Positions 32,496-43,849 of a stretch of DNA of 64,000 nucleotides are shown here, piece after piece. Where the stretch lies: NCBI GenBank assembly GCA_002205965.3, contig NADL03000481.1, positions 1,426,001-1,490,000 of the forward strand, read 5' to 3'. Source of the DNA: Kappaphycus alvarezii. Taxonomy: Eukaryota; Rhodophyta; Florideophyceae; Gigartinales; Solieriaceae. Position 1 is the first letter of the stretch, and the number at the start of each line of letters is the position of its first letter. The notes beneath the pieces are model-generated. The model was not told the DNA's origin. It did no database searches and saw only the letters and a list, made by a program, of their open reading frames with translations. Made by a program: the position numbers and the translations under genes.

Positions 32496-33358
32496 AGGGA
32501 CGTAGCGTACTCCGCAGACGGTGTGCCTGGTAATGGCACCTTGGGTATCCTTGCGTACTAGAATGAGGTCTTGGGCGGCGTGTGTGGGCCCGACTGGAAT
32601 TACCATGAGGCCTCCGGGGGCTAGTTGTTGGAGCAAGGGTTGGGGGATTGTGGGGGCGGCGGCACCTACGTGAATGGCGTTGAATGGGGCCTGCAAGGTG
32701 TGGGAGGTGTTAGGTCGAGTGTAGTTTTTTTGTGTGGGGTGTGGATGTGGAGGGGAGAAAGCTTACCTTTTCTGGGACACCGTCCTGCCGTCGGCGGCGT
32801 GGAGGGTGATGGTTGCAGAGGAGAGCAAAGCTTGGTCAAAGACGGTAAGGTTTTGGTGTGCAAATTGCTTGAGTTGTGGGACATGCTCTATGCCAACGAC
32901 GGAACCTGTTTTCCGAGCATAAGAGCCATGCATGCTGTAAGATAGCCACTTCCTGCACCGACGTCGAGTGCAGAGGCACCGGGTGTGAGAACGGGGGCGA
33001 GAAGTTCGAGGGCCATGGCATGCATGTGTGGGGCGGATATGGTGGCGGCGCAGGAGAGAGTGTGGGGTGCATCTTGGTAGGGATTGGGGGTGTTTGGAGG
33101 GAGGAAGATGGCGCGATCTACGGCACGCATGGCTGCTTCGACAGAGGGTGTGCGGATGAGATGTGCGGATTTTAGATTGTTGATTAGGGATTCGTTGGTG
33201 GAGGCGGAGCAGGTCCAGGCCATTGTGCGGGGAAGAAGAGGATGGCGACGGGCGGGGGAACGGTGAAAGAGGAAACGGTGGGGGGAGGGGAAAAGAGATG
33301 GGAGACGGTCGGGGGCATTGAGGGAAGGGGGAGAGGGACTGGAGCTGGCGGTGGGCAA
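32463..33358 (-). CDS. PCMT1: Protein-L-isoaspartate O-methyltransferase, one intron
   Basis: Repairs isoaspartyl residues in aged proteins using S-adenosylmethionine. The core starts MAWTCSASTNESLINNLK at 33223. The frame is open up to an ATG at 33358, adding a Ser/Pro/Arg-rich stretch that could be an organelle-targeting peptide. Visible motifs are NPYQDAPHTL, ATISAPHMHAMALELL, the SAM-binding ALDVGAGSGYLTACMA, VVGIEHVPQL and, in exon 2, APFNAIHVGAAAPTIPQPLL and LAPGGLMVIPVGP. Exon 1 is 33358-32767 and exon 2 is 32690-32463. In exon 1 the frame steps at a 4-T run on the + strand (32909-32912; one more base gives GKTGSVVGIEHV) and again at GGG 32774-32776, just before the intron. It is convergent with IBA57 and overlaps it by 33 bases unless the IBA57 end is miscalled. 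Confidence 0.88.
32691..32766 (-). other. Intron of the PCMT gene
   Basis: 76 bases on the - strand, with donor GTAAGC directly after AAAAG and acceptor TTGCAG before GCCCCATTC. Splicing joins the two halves of a conserved block (PEK/APFNAIHVGAAAP) once the nearby base-run error is allowed for. It is the only spliceosomal intron I could support in the window. Confidence 0.8.
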
Positions 33359-34103
33359 GGGGAGGGGGTGGAAGCATTTGGTACAGTAGTGTACAGTAGT
33401 TTGTCGCTCGAGCTGGACATGGACAGTACAGTACGAGGTGGAACTGAACTAAACTAGAGTGAATTGAGTTGTAGAGTAGTTGGGCTATTACAGTAAATTA
33501 CAGTGGATGCATTGTGCAGGACAAATGCAGCTTTTTGAATGACCTGAGCACTTGGGTCGGCTGGCTGCAAGGGAAACTCAGATTTAGTACACCGTCAACA
33601 AGCTGATTGGGCCGAGAGAGGACGATTGACGGAGCCAGATGATCAACTACCAATAGGTTGTACCGTACAACTAGTAGACAATGCATTACAGTAACCATGA
33701 AATCGTTTCCGATAAGGTACGTACAGTATTGCGGTATTTTCGAGTGAGGTACGGTACTGGTACCTTGTGATTATCCATCTCCTCGACATTTCATGACGCA
33801 CACAAGTCCCCGTCAGCTTCCTCATCCTCTACCACATTCACATTCATCATAGGTATTACCATCATACATACCATCATTCATCATTCATCATTCATCGTCA
33901 TCATCTGTGCCAATCCAGTCCATCCTCCCCTGTCCGTTATCCAAACGCCCGTCATTTCCAATAAACATTTTCCTCCACATTCCAAATGTCGCCTTTTCTC
34001 CCGGCCAACCCTCCCACCCTCTGCCCCACCCCACTCTCCCCCCCCTGCCCCTATCTCCGCCAATTCTTCTCCACGTGAGCCACCACCCGGTCCCTCTAAT
34101 CAA
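33359..34103. other. Divergent promoter region between PCMT and the transporter
   Basis: Shared upstream DNA of two divergent genes. GTAC palindromes occur at 33379-33435, 33487, 33685 and 33719-33755. An ATTCATC-type microsatellite lies at 33869-33897 just before the C-rich leader of the transporter. Confidence 0.5.
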
Positions 34104-35836
34104 ATGACCATCATCACCACAGCCTCTGCATCGCCATCGGCCCCCAACTCACCCTCCGCACACCCTCCCCCCCACAACCCCCTCTTCCCCCCTCGACTCC
34201 ATCCTCCCCCTCCCCCTCCCCCTTTCCCCCCCATCCTCCCCTCCACCTCGCTCATGCATATCCCACAAAACCCGACATACAATGAGTGGCGCGTCCTTCC
34301 CATCGCCACCCTCACCTCCATCGCCACCGTCATCGGCTCCGGCATCCTCGCATTACCCGTAACCCTGTACAATACACCCCTCCCCGTCTTTCTCATCCTT
34401 TTCACCTTTTCCTTGTTCGCCCAAATCGCAGTCGTCTGCACTATCATTGAACTCCTCCAACATGCACGCCAACACGTCAAACCCCTCGACCTGGACCCCG
34501 ATCAACCTCCTATACCCCCATCTCCACCCCACAACAAACCCGTCACCAAGTCTCCCTCTTCTCCATCGCAGAGTATTACCTCCCCAATGCACCCCTGCGT
34601 TACATCTATTTCTCCACCACCTTTCTCTGCTTCATTTCAATCCTCGTCTCATACGGCCTTGCAGGACCGCAGGCCGTTTGGCAGTTACTCTCTCCTAGTA
34701 ACAAAGTCACCGCCCCTCCCACCCTCATGCTCATTGCCTACTGGACCCTGGGCACCGTCGCAGTCGTCTTTTTTGTCAATCAACTTCTCGGGGTTTTCGG
34801 TTCCTTCACCGTACTCAAAGGTGGCCTGTTTGTCGGCGTCGTCTTTATCGTCGCTCTTTTACCCGAGGCTGCCAAAGTCGCAACCATGCAGGATTTGTTC
34901 TCCGACTATTCCGGCTGGGCAGGTGCCGCGGCTCCGTTTTTAATGAGTTGCGTTGCCATTGGCGGCGTCGCCAACACCACCCCGGTGACATTTAACCTTC
35001 TGCCTATGAATGCTACAAAGGCTCAAATTGCTAGGTATAGGGCCGCCATGTTGATAGCCGTCGTCATTTGTTATCTTTTGAATGTCGGTTGGGTGTTGGC
35101 CGTGTTGCAGGTTGTGCCGCGGGACGCACCGCCTGGAAAGCCCTCGCTCACCGTTGCGTTTGAGTCGGGGCAGATTTCTACCGTCCCTTTGATTGCCGTT
35201 TTGCATGATGGGTATGCCGTCCAGGGATGGGTATTGGGTTTGGTCGAGTTGATCGTGGAGATGTTTATTGTCGTGTCCACGGGCGTCAGCTTTTTCGTCT
35301 GTGCAGCTGGGATGAAGAGCTTTGTCGACGGCGCCGCTGATACTGTAGGGAATGCAGTCCCTTTGTTTACAAATGGGGTTATGGCGCAGGTGCCAAGGGT
35401 TGTTGCGTATGTGATGAGTTTTGGGAGCGTGTTGGCTTTGATAGTGGCTAATCCTGATGGGTTTATTTCGGTTTTAACGAGATTTACGTCGTTTACTGTC
35501 AATCTACAGGCAGGGGCCTTGATGTTTGTCATGTTGTACTACGCTCGGAAGATGGCTGGACGTGAGGTCATTTTGTTTGGGCAAGGGCGTAAAGGTAACG
35601 AGGAGGGAGACGTTGACGCTGTTGAGCTTGACAAATTGCCGAGACAGTCAAAGGAGAATTTGATGTGGGATGGGGTAGATGAGGAGGCAGCAATTGCCCA
35701 CTCGACAATACCGCTTGAAATGTCATCGTCCCTCGCATCCAACTTCATCACGTTTGGCTGCATCTTTTTCGGATTCGCGTGCTTCCTAGCTCTTCTTGGG
35801 CCAATGCTGGGAGTAAGTCTCGACGCTAGAGAGTGA
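34104..35836 (+). CDS. AAAP-type amino acid transporter, one frame break
   Basis: Membrane carrier of the amino acid/auxin permease type (PF01490-like), likely moving amino acids across the plasma or an organelle membrane. The N-terminal about 50 residues are proline-rich and cytosolic. An alternative start is the ATG at 34254 before the first helix. Helix 1 has the family's broken-helix motif (ATVIGSGILALPVTLY). I count about 11 membrane segments, including LPVFLILFTFSLFAQIAV, YFSTTFLCFISILVSYGLAG, MLIAYWTLGTVAVVFFVN, FLMSCVAIGGVANTTPV and FITFGCIFFGFACFLALLG. A long loop lies near 35580-35720. The frame steps -1 once between about 34500 and 34545 (one extra C in AAACCCG gives KPRHQVSLFSIAEYY). 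The substrate cannot be told from sequence. Confidence 0.82.
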
Positions 35837-36051
35837 CATTGTGTGCTCGTAGAATGTCATTTTGTTGTACAGTCGGAGAAATTTCCCACTTACCTTGTAC
35901 GATCAGTTAAATGAGCAATGTGCGTACGGCCTCTATCGTCTTTGCTCCCTTCAAAATACAAGCACGTCCTAGAAAGATCAAAGCAGTCCTAACATCCCCT
36001 CCAGCTGTTTCTAACGACAAGCCGTCAACCTAAAGTCGACAGGTCCAACAC

Positions 36052-36822
36052 CTAAGAGCCCTGACGCAATACCTTGGACGATGCCATTCTAGCTAACACA
36101 TCTACACAGGCATGCTGGAGGCGCAAGTGGCTCGCACGCACAGCCGAGACCTCCGAAATCACCAGACTGGCATCCGCCAGACCAAACTGCCTGGCGACCT
36201 GAGCATCAGCCAAGATGCGATTCAAGGCCCTCAAGGCGCCCTCCAATTCGTCGCCAAAGGCATGAGCCAACCGCTCCAGGTTTGCAATAATGCGCTTGAC
36301 ACTTTCCGTGGTCACAACCACCTTCCCGCATTCTGCCAACAACTTCATAGCGGCGTCCCAATCTTTCATCTGAATTCCTTCGGCGCCCAGAACATGGACG
36401 AGGACTTTGGAAACTTTTGGCCACACGGGCATCCCGGCAAACATCCTACCCCAGTCATTCCTCAAGACGAGGCCCGAAACTAACGGGACAACCCCGTCCT
36501 CTTGGACATGGGTGACGAATGCATCCATGAGATGCGCAACTATGTGCTCCTCGCGCATACCCAAAGGCCTAGAGGTGTCCAACACGACACGCATTGCAGC
36601 GACGAGGGCGACATACTCGGGAGGATGGAGCGGCTCGGCCAGAGCGTTCCCAAAGACGGCAGAGACGAGGGGGTCATCAAAACCCTGGTGAGAATTGGAT
36701 ACCTTGGCCAGTTGAGCAATCTCGTTCCATTGCAAGATTCTTTGATCCGGATCGTGGAAATCTGCAATGGCTTGGACTTGAGAATGCAAGGCTGGATGAG
36801 CTGAGGGAACAACAGGATCCAT
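36052..36822 (-). CDS. Conserved-looking alpha-helical protein, function unknown
   Basis: A single uninterrupted frame of 256 residues starting MDPVVPSAHPALHSQVQAIA. I do not recognise a family. The sequence is predicted almost entirely helical, with amphipathic stretches (EEHIVAHLMDAFVTHVQEDG, DWDAAMKLLAECGKVVV, ELEGALRALNRILADAQVA) that resemble helical-repeat scaffold proteins. There is no signal peptide, membrane segment or metal motif. It has the window's host-gene signature: the coding strand is C-rich upstream and G-rich toward the 3' end. It is convergent with the transporter, and the 215 bases between their stops hold no gene. Confidence 0.7.
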   Translation of the reverse strand: MDPVVPSAHPALHSQVQAIADFHDPDQRILQWNEIAQLAKVSNSHQGFDDPLVSAVFGNALAEPLHPPEYVALVAAMRVVLDTSRPLGMREEHIVAHLMDAFVTHVQEDGVVPLVSGLVLRNDWGRMFAGMPVWPKVSKVLVHVLGAEGIQMKDWDAAMKLLAECGKVVVTTESVKRIIANLERLAHAFGDELEGALRALNRILADAQVARQFGLADASLVISEVSAVRASHLRLQHACVDVLARMASSKVLRQGS

Positions 36823-38725
36823 AGTGGAGTCAGAGTCGGCAAAGGATAAACGACGACGACAACGGGGGGGGATTCACACGAGGCTATGGCAGGACGGCGT
36901 TTGGAATCGTGAGGGGATTCAGGCGGAGGGGCTGAGATACGGCGGGATTGAGAGGGGAAGAGAAAGGTGCCGAGACGGGCGAGAGGGGTGTAAAGAGCCA
37001 TTGAGGGGAAGTGGGACAGGGTTGTTGGTGGGAGAGGGGTAGGGTGAAGAGGGATTGGGCGATGTTTGATGGGATTGGAGAAATGTAGTGTATGTGGTGA
37101 GCTTGGATGGGAGGGGAGTATGGGGAAGGGAGGCACGGGGAAAGCAGGAGAGGGGTTCAACGTTATTGAGGGAAAGTGGTTGATGTGAGGTTGGCAGGAC
37201 AGGTACGGTTGGTGCGGTTGGTGAGGGTTGAACAAGTCTAGTGAAAAGAGATGGAGTGTGTTGATAGTGGGGAGGAGTAGGGTGGAGGGAAGCTGGGACA
37301 AGGGGCAAAGGTGGGGTTGGGGTATGTATACGGTAGAGCGAAATGAAAGGTAGAATGGAATTCGGAAAGGAACCGAAAGGACCGGGGCGCCATTTTTAAA
37401 GGGTTAAAATCGTAATAGCGGCGGCGGTGGAGGCATTTTGGCGGCAAAATGTGTATGACAGACACGTCAGGGACCACAATTTCTCTTTTGTTTTTAAATT
37501 GCAGTATTTTGGAACGAAAGATTTTGCCGCCTTTTTTTTTGTATTCTCGGCCTTGTCCAGTTGTCCTGGGACCAACAGACGACCTGGATTATGATGACGA
37601 CCGTTGATGGGGTCATTTGATTGGCTCGCCGATTTGATGTAATTCGGGAAAAATTGTGGCATTGGGAAAGAAAACTGCGTTGCGCTGGAACTGGCAGGGC
37701 CATATCATTTTCCTGACCCTCTCGGGTCCTCGCGGTTTCAATCTACTGTATCTTTCAAAAAGGAACACTACTGTACATACAGTATTGTACAGTACATCAC
37801 TGCGGGACTGTGGGTCCAACAGCGTTTCACGACGAGCACTCTCGATCTTTCTACAATTTTCGACCTGGTTGCTATTTGTTTTATCACCTTACATTGAGCA
37901 TTACAGCAAAAAGTACTGTACAGTTTAGTAATTGAAATCGACCAATGCTGCACTCTCGACGGCACGTACGTAAAATAGCTGCATCGTTTGCTGTGATTCA
38001 ATAAGTGCCGATGTCGATGTTAATTAATTAAATTAATTAATTGAACTCCCATCTCCCTTCAAATTACTGCAAGCCACGAATCAACTGACAACCCGGTTCA
38101 GTATCGTCAACCGCTATTTCAAACAACCGACCACATCTTTCAAATATGAAATCAACCTACATTTCCCCCCATTTCAAAGCCCTTGAAACCACACCGACCG
38201 CGTCCCTTTTGGCTCGCCCATATGTCACTTTATTATCGAATGCGATGCGGGCGCCTTCCCGAGAACATACTGTAGGCGCCGCTCGTCACGGCCAACAACT
38301 TGCCTATCTGGCAACTCAACTCTGTTCCATCAGTGTACGCGAATGATATGCATTCGTTCAACACCTCTTGTCTACCGCGCACCCTACGCCCACCATCCGA
38401 GCAAAGCCCTTACCTTCCTCGGAAGCCGCCCCTATTACACTCAACCTCGATGGCGGTTATGGGCAGTTGTATACTGGGCGCCCGGGTGAGGCTATTGGGA
38501 GCATGGGGACAATCAGTTGGAATTTACAGGGTCCGTGTGGAAATGGGCTCCTGCCGGTGTCGCTGAGCTGGATGTATTCGTCTTGACTTTCACTCTATGG
38601 AAACGAGGGGAAAATTGGGGTGCTTTACTGATTAGGGATGCAGGACGGCTATTTTCCGAAGACTAGGTGGGACAGGTTTGTGTATTGGAGAGTCTGAAAA
38701 TGAGGCCGAGTCATGAGGTACAACC
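36823..38725. other. Right edge of the host gene island
   Basis: 36830-37330 is G-rich on the + strand, matching the C-rich leader of the helical protein. Proline-rich open frames on the - strand there look like composition artefacts. GTAC palindromes lie at 37743-37800 and 37910-37925, and a TTAATTAA-type repeat at 38019-38045. No gene supported at 38.1-38.7 kb. Confidence 0.45.
37743..37800. repeat. GTAC palindrome cluster 8
   Basis: CTACTGTATC, CTACTGTACATACAGTATT and GTACAGTACATCAC within 60 bases. Confidence 0.8.
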
Positions 38726-39970
38726 TCACAGGGCTGGTGTAAGGCCAGCCGTAAGGCATGCTGCGTTGGACGAAACCGTCGCCGCAGCGTGTCTTTGCAT
38801 AAGGAAAGATCGCACCCGCCCGAAGGTCTCCACAGCTCCTACGGCGACGTGCCTAACCACGTCTGTCAGCACCGCGAATGCGTCCGGGTGCCACCCGCCA
38901 GGAGTGGATATCGCCGCTGGGATCAGTCGGGACCTGGCACGCGTGGTGATGAAGTCTTGATACCTCCTGAACTTTGACGCTTTCGCGGCGTTCAGAGATG
39001 TCAAGGGGTTGAGGCAACGGGCACGTGTGTTGGAGGGAGCAAGTGGATTGACGAATGTAACGTCGAAAAAGTCTGTCCCTCCGGTGCTCCCTATAGCCTT
39101 GATGTCTGGCCTTGTGCAGTGTTGGCCATTGGGACGGGGCTCCATGATCGGGTGTCGCGCGGACTTTGCTAAGCCCGACGTGAGGACCGCAACCTGGCGG
39201 TCGTGACGCTCGATTCGCTCTCGGCCATGCAGGCAGTGCATGAGGTGGTCGCCGAAGATGTCCAGGGTTTCCGGGCAGTTGCTCCTGGGGCACGGGGTGT
39301 TGGGGGCAAAGAACGGTACCTGGCAATAAGCTGGGATAGATCGGATATATCTTCCAAGAGTAAAACACCCAAACCTTCCCCTGGCAATAATATTGGAGCC
39401 AGACTGAGAAAGCTCTGGGAGCAATGCGTGTCCTAAGGCCCGGGCATGGCGCGCAGTATACCCATTGTTTAGCACCGGGTAGGCCCATCGACAAGCGAAA
39501 AGCTTGTCTCCTGCTGTCGCCAGGGGGTATGAGCTCTTGAGCCGCTTCGTGAATTGCACCCGAGCCCACAGCAGCGGAACCTGGTTTAAAGGCTTGGATA
39601 GCGCGCAGGACATATTCTTCACTAAAGTCTCTAAATCCAGAGGAATGTTCCTCGTCGAGAGAGGTGACGTCCGCAGTTTGGAGATCCGGTGCATGTCGGG
39701 GGTGCTTATCAAATAAAGCTTGGATCACGCTAGGTGTAGCAGGGAGGATGCCGAGAGATTTTAGGGCTTGGGCTGCTTTACCGTATGCGCCTTCTCTGGC
39801 TAGCCTAGTTGCCCTTCTCACATTAATGTCGTTTTGCTCGGCGTGCGTCGGCTGCTGATCTCCTCGTGCGGTTGACTGTTTCAGTGCCTCTCTCCACAGC
39901 GTGTCGTACTCCCCGGCATTCCACAGTTCTATCCTTTGTCTCAGCCTATCCGCATTGGATTGTTTAAGAA
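38726..39970 (-). mobile_element. LINE-type retrotransposon fragment 2, RT core missing
   Basis: The - strand from about 39970 reads a pre-RT region (LWNAGEYDTLWREALKQ, RRATRLAREGAYGKAAQAL, then VLRAIQAFKPGSAAVGSG). After a frame change it goes directly into the post-RT region (GRFGCFTLGRYIRSI, CPRSNCPETLDIFGDHLMHC, ERHDRQVAVLTSGLAKSAR, TDFFDVTFVNPLAPSN) ending at 38726. The polymerase domain that should lie between them is gone, so this is an internally deleted, dead copy. It belongs to the same broad type as the fragments at 29.3 and 60.0 kb. Confidence 0.72.
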
Positions 39971-40797
39971 GCTCCGTGGTAATGGTGTCTGAATACGCGA
40001 GATTGGCGAGCGTATTCAGACACCACCACTTCTATGGAAAGCGAGCGACGTTGCAGAACCAGCAGAGCTAGATTCGGTGGAGAAAGAGGAGCAATGAGTG
40101 TTCCACTTATGCGCTCATTGTGACCTCTTCGGTAAGCATCGCCCACCTCCTGATTTCCCTTGACCCCTCCAAGCTTCCGCAGTCGTCAAACCCTCTAGAG
40201 ATATCCTTCTTTCAACGTTTGGGGAGCATTATGTCGCGTGGTTCGGTTCACACAGCAAATCACCATGCCTTGTACTGAATCAGTCTACGTTACATTTGAT
40301 CATATAGTACTTTACAGTGTACTGTAATGGATCCGTTTATCACTGGTGTTTGAATGAACAACAATAATATTGTAAATATTATTTACGCATCTGTCATTTC
40401 GAGTGCATACTGCCTGACCGCCTGCCTGTAGGCTAAGATAAAGATCTAATCGGATGATCCACATCAGTCACGTGCAGTCGATCGCGCGAAATGATGGCCA
40501 TGTGCAAGACGCCCAAGTCTTGGAAAAAAATAGGTTTTAATTATTCTGTGCATTACAGTACAGTACAATCCTTTTCTGCTTTTGCCTCGGTGAGGTGGGA
40601 TGACCACCTCACAGGACGCTTCCACGTGGTGTGGTGAACATTTATTTATGTGGTAAATCATAAATAATTATTTATAATACTGTACAGTACAGTGTACTGT
40701 ATCTCCCAGTTGATGTAGGGTTAGGCACTACATACCCAACACCCGACAAAGTACAGTACAGCATGTACAGTACTGTACAGTATATACATGCTGTACT
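39971..40797. other. Spacer with GTAC palindromes before the gypsy element
   Basis: No gene. Strong GTAC palindromes at 40300-40326, 40556-40570, 40676-40700 and 40750-40800 run up to the edge of the gypsy coding region. This suggests the gypsy copy is 5'-truncated against host intergenic DNA. Confidence 0.5.
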
Positions 40798-40802
40798 GTG
40801 TT
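40550..40802. repeat. GTAC palindrome field 9
   Basis: Includes TACTGTACAGTACAGTGTAC (40679 onwards) and GTACAGTACTGTACAGTATA (40765 onwards), the latter flanked by ACATGCTGTACTG and GTACAGCATGTAC, forming a larger imperfect palindrome. Confidence 0.88.
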
Positions 40803-42239
40803 GAGAGTGCATGGAAAAAGGCGGAAGAACAGGTTACGCTTGGCTTTCATAGACAGGAGAGACATTTCCAAGCATTTCATGGCACCACATCCAAGGTTCG
40901 ACGAAGCCATGACAGAGTCCAACGCTCTTCACCTCTCCTTTGATGGAACTCCATCTTCCGTCATTGCACGTTTCCTTTTCGCGTTCGAAAAAGTCGTTAT
41001 GAGCGGAAAGACAGACAGAGGTAAGGCTCTCTAGATTATGTGCCACCTAGAGGGGCAGCTTTCGACTTCTACTACGAATAGTTTGGGCAGGATGGATCCC
41101 TCTCTAAAGACACCGAGAACTACAATATCGAAAAGAAGAAGCTCCTCGCCGAGTTCGCAAAGAAAGCAAAGCCGGAGGAGGAGGTACACGAAACCTTAAC
41201 CGCAGGACTGGACGCCAGAGACATAGGAGTGTCTCTGGCTCGAATAGATGCCCTCTACAAGAGGGTAGGCTTCAACAAGACGGCTTTTTTCGGTTTGCTT
41301 CGGAAGGCAGTGGCGGGACACCCGGACTTGGCTCAGTTTATGATGCCCCGTGCGCCGTTAGACAACAAGGAACTTAAGAAGGCAATTGAAGACCTTCCGT
41401 TAGGAAAGAAGGCATTATTCGCCGACGAAGAGGCGGCTCGAGCGCCTTTGGTCGCTCCGAGGAGGATTCTGCGGAGGCCTGATGTGCACGCTGTCAAGCC
41501 GCACCAGCTGGAGGACAAGCTTGACCAGCTAACGGGGCAGTTTGCGGAGTTGTCTCTTTTCGTGACGAAGAAGTTTGAGAAAGGAGGACTTGCCGTTATG
41601 GTCGATGAATGCTGTAGCGGTTGCAGTTTCTATGGGCAAAGGGGCCACTATGCCACGCAGTGCCCGCAGAACCTTCACGGGCACACTTGGTGCTCTTTCT
41701 GTATGAAAAGATGTCACCCAGAGGCAACGAGCTGGTCCAAGGGACAGAAAGATGAAGGTCATCGTGTGGTAATTGCCGGAGCAAGTTTGAAGTCGAAAGA
41801 AGAACTTAAAAATGAAGGAAAAAATGACGAAGAGCCCGTTGTCGTCATCCTGGAGTCTCGCAATGGCGATGTGGTTGCCGGAGCAAAGAGGAACGCCGAC
41901 TGCCAAGCCCTTACGAAGAAAAAAAGGGACAATGTCATGGACATCGAAGCGCTGATGAATAAGACCCGTCTTGTTCGCCCGCCGATGATCGAGTTGGAGC
42001 CAACCGCGAAGAAAACTAAGGCACGGAAGACCAAGAAGGCATCGGCAGCCCTCCAGGACTATGAAGGGAAGTATAATGTGGTTGCAGAAGTGGCTTCGGC
42101 CTCGTCGGGAAAGATCTTCGGGCAACTTCTGCGTGGAGACGTGGATGAAGCAAAGAAGCAGTTGCAGCTTCTGGTTTTCAAGACTGTCACGGTGACTCAG
42201 GCGTCCATGACAAGTCACACCGAAGTTTGTCGCAGGTAG
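40798..42239 (+). pseudogene. Gypsy gag with altered zinc knuckle
   Basis: The start segment (40798-41034) reads HLSFDGTPSSVIARFLFAFE, typical of gypsy gag. After a stop at 41034 the frame changes and a long segment (41229-42239) follows with coiled or charged regions. The knuckle near 41625-41665 reads CSFYGQRGHYATQC: the second cysteine of C-x2-C-x4-H-x4-C is tyrosine. A lysine-rich tail follows. The gag assignment rests on position, the knuckle and the start motif. Confidence 0.7.
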
Positions 42240-42245
42240 AAGGTC

Positions 42246-43839
42246 GTGTCCGTGAAGGCTTATTGGACGGAGAAACACGCCCTGTTGGACACGGGTGCAG
42301 TTCCAAACCTGATGTCCTGGGACTTTTGCGAGAGACTGGCGCTCGCTCCGATGGCCACGGATCGGCAGGTCATCGTCGCCGATGGAACAGTGGATGAAGT
42401 TATTGAGTGCTTACAGAAAGTTCCAGTCTCCTTTGGAACCCTGGTGGTGCCTGTGGGCTTCTTGGTGGTATGGAAAGCGCCATTGGACACTATCATAGGC
42501 AGACCTGCAGTAGACTCTATGCAGGCAGACCTGTATTACGGTCGACAGCAGGTCACCCTGGCGGTTGGGAGGAAGAAGGCGCTTTTACCGCTACTAGGTG
42601 ACCCCCCAGTGAATGACGAGATGCGGGCTGATAGTGAGGATTTCACATCCCCTGGAGAGTGTAATGGAGAGCAGTTTCCTGGTTCGTCCTCATTAGAGTC
42701 AGGCGGCAGCGATGGTGGGTCGGACATCGAGCATGAATTGGTGTGGCGATCTTGAACAAGGAACCGTATGAGCCCGATCTACAGGGCCTGACGTTGGAGG
42801 ATGGGTCCAACGAGAAAGACGAGGAAGCGGATCACGCCGCGTTTCTCCTCTCGAAGGTGAATCATCTCGAGGAGGAGAGCCAGAGGAAGTTGGTGAATGC
42901 GCTCAAGGAGACGGACGTGATAGATTTGGACATACATGATCTGGAGCCAGCTCGGGTGCCGATGGTACATTCTTTCGAGTTGAGGTATGAGACTAAGATA
43001 CATTCGAAAGCCCGCCTAATGCCGCCGAGGCATAACCAAGTAGTAAGCAAAGAAGTGAATGAATTATTGGAAGCTTGAATTATTACGCCTTCGAGGTCAG
43101 CCTGGTCCTTTCTGGTGGTCATCGCCACGAAGAAAGACGGAAGGCCCCGGTTCTGCGTCTATTACCGACAGTTGAACCGGGTGATCACGCCAGATCGCTG
43201 ACCATTACAGAAAATAGAAGAAATCTTCGACGAACTCTCTGGCGCGGAGTTCTTCACGACGTTGGACCTTCACACAGGATATTTGCGGGTTAGAATGTCC
43301 GAAACGTGCAAGGAAAAGACGACGTTTGTCTCTCTATATGGAACGTACAAGTTCGAGGTGATGCCGTTTGGACTCATGAATGCTCCAGCGACGTTTCAAA
43401 TGATGATGGACAAGGTTCTTCGCGGGTTACCGTTTGCCATAGTTTACTTGGACGATGTTGTAATATTTTCTAGGCCATTGGAATGATACCTAGCTCACTG
43501 CAAACAGGTGTTCAGGAGGATAAAAGAAGCGAAGTTGAAGCTGAAGGTAACAAAGTGCAGCTTTGCTCAGTCGGAAGTGAAGCTTCTCGGTCGTATTGTC
43601 AATTCGAGCGGCATGAAGGTGTATTCCGACAAGATAAAAAAGATATCGTAGAGTCCCCTGTGCCGGAAAATGCGACTGAACTGAGGAGCTTCCTCGGGTT
43701 GGCAGGGTACCATCGACGGTTTATACGGATCTTTGCAGATAGCCGAGCAGTGCTGCACGCTGCAACCTCCGTTAAGAAGGCATTTGAGTGGACCATGGGA
43801 ATGCAGGAGGCTTTCGAGTACTTGAAGGAGAAGCTGTAG
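42246..43839 (+). pseudogene. Gypsy protease and reverse transcriptase segments
   Basis: Protease: ALLDTGAVPNLMSW near 42279-42320, with the D-T-G-A active-site motif, and TIIGRPAVDSM further on. RT is spread over three frames: RTKIHSKARLM-like start near 42990, LDLHTGYLRVRM (from about 43264), TTFVSLYGTYKFEVMPFGLMN, and the catalytic YLDD in AIVYLDDVVIFS near 43440. The connection follows (ELRSFLGLAGYHRRFIRIFA, about 43680). At least three shifts or stops break it. Confidence 0.8.
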
Positions 43840-43849
43840 AAGCCTACAG

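Noticed and set aside
10335-40802. GTAC palindromes as a CRISPR array or telomere-like satellite
   Set aside because: No regular spacer length, no conserved repeat unit of CRISPR size, no cas-like genes, and a eukaryotic setting. Units are scattered and not in long tandem arrays.
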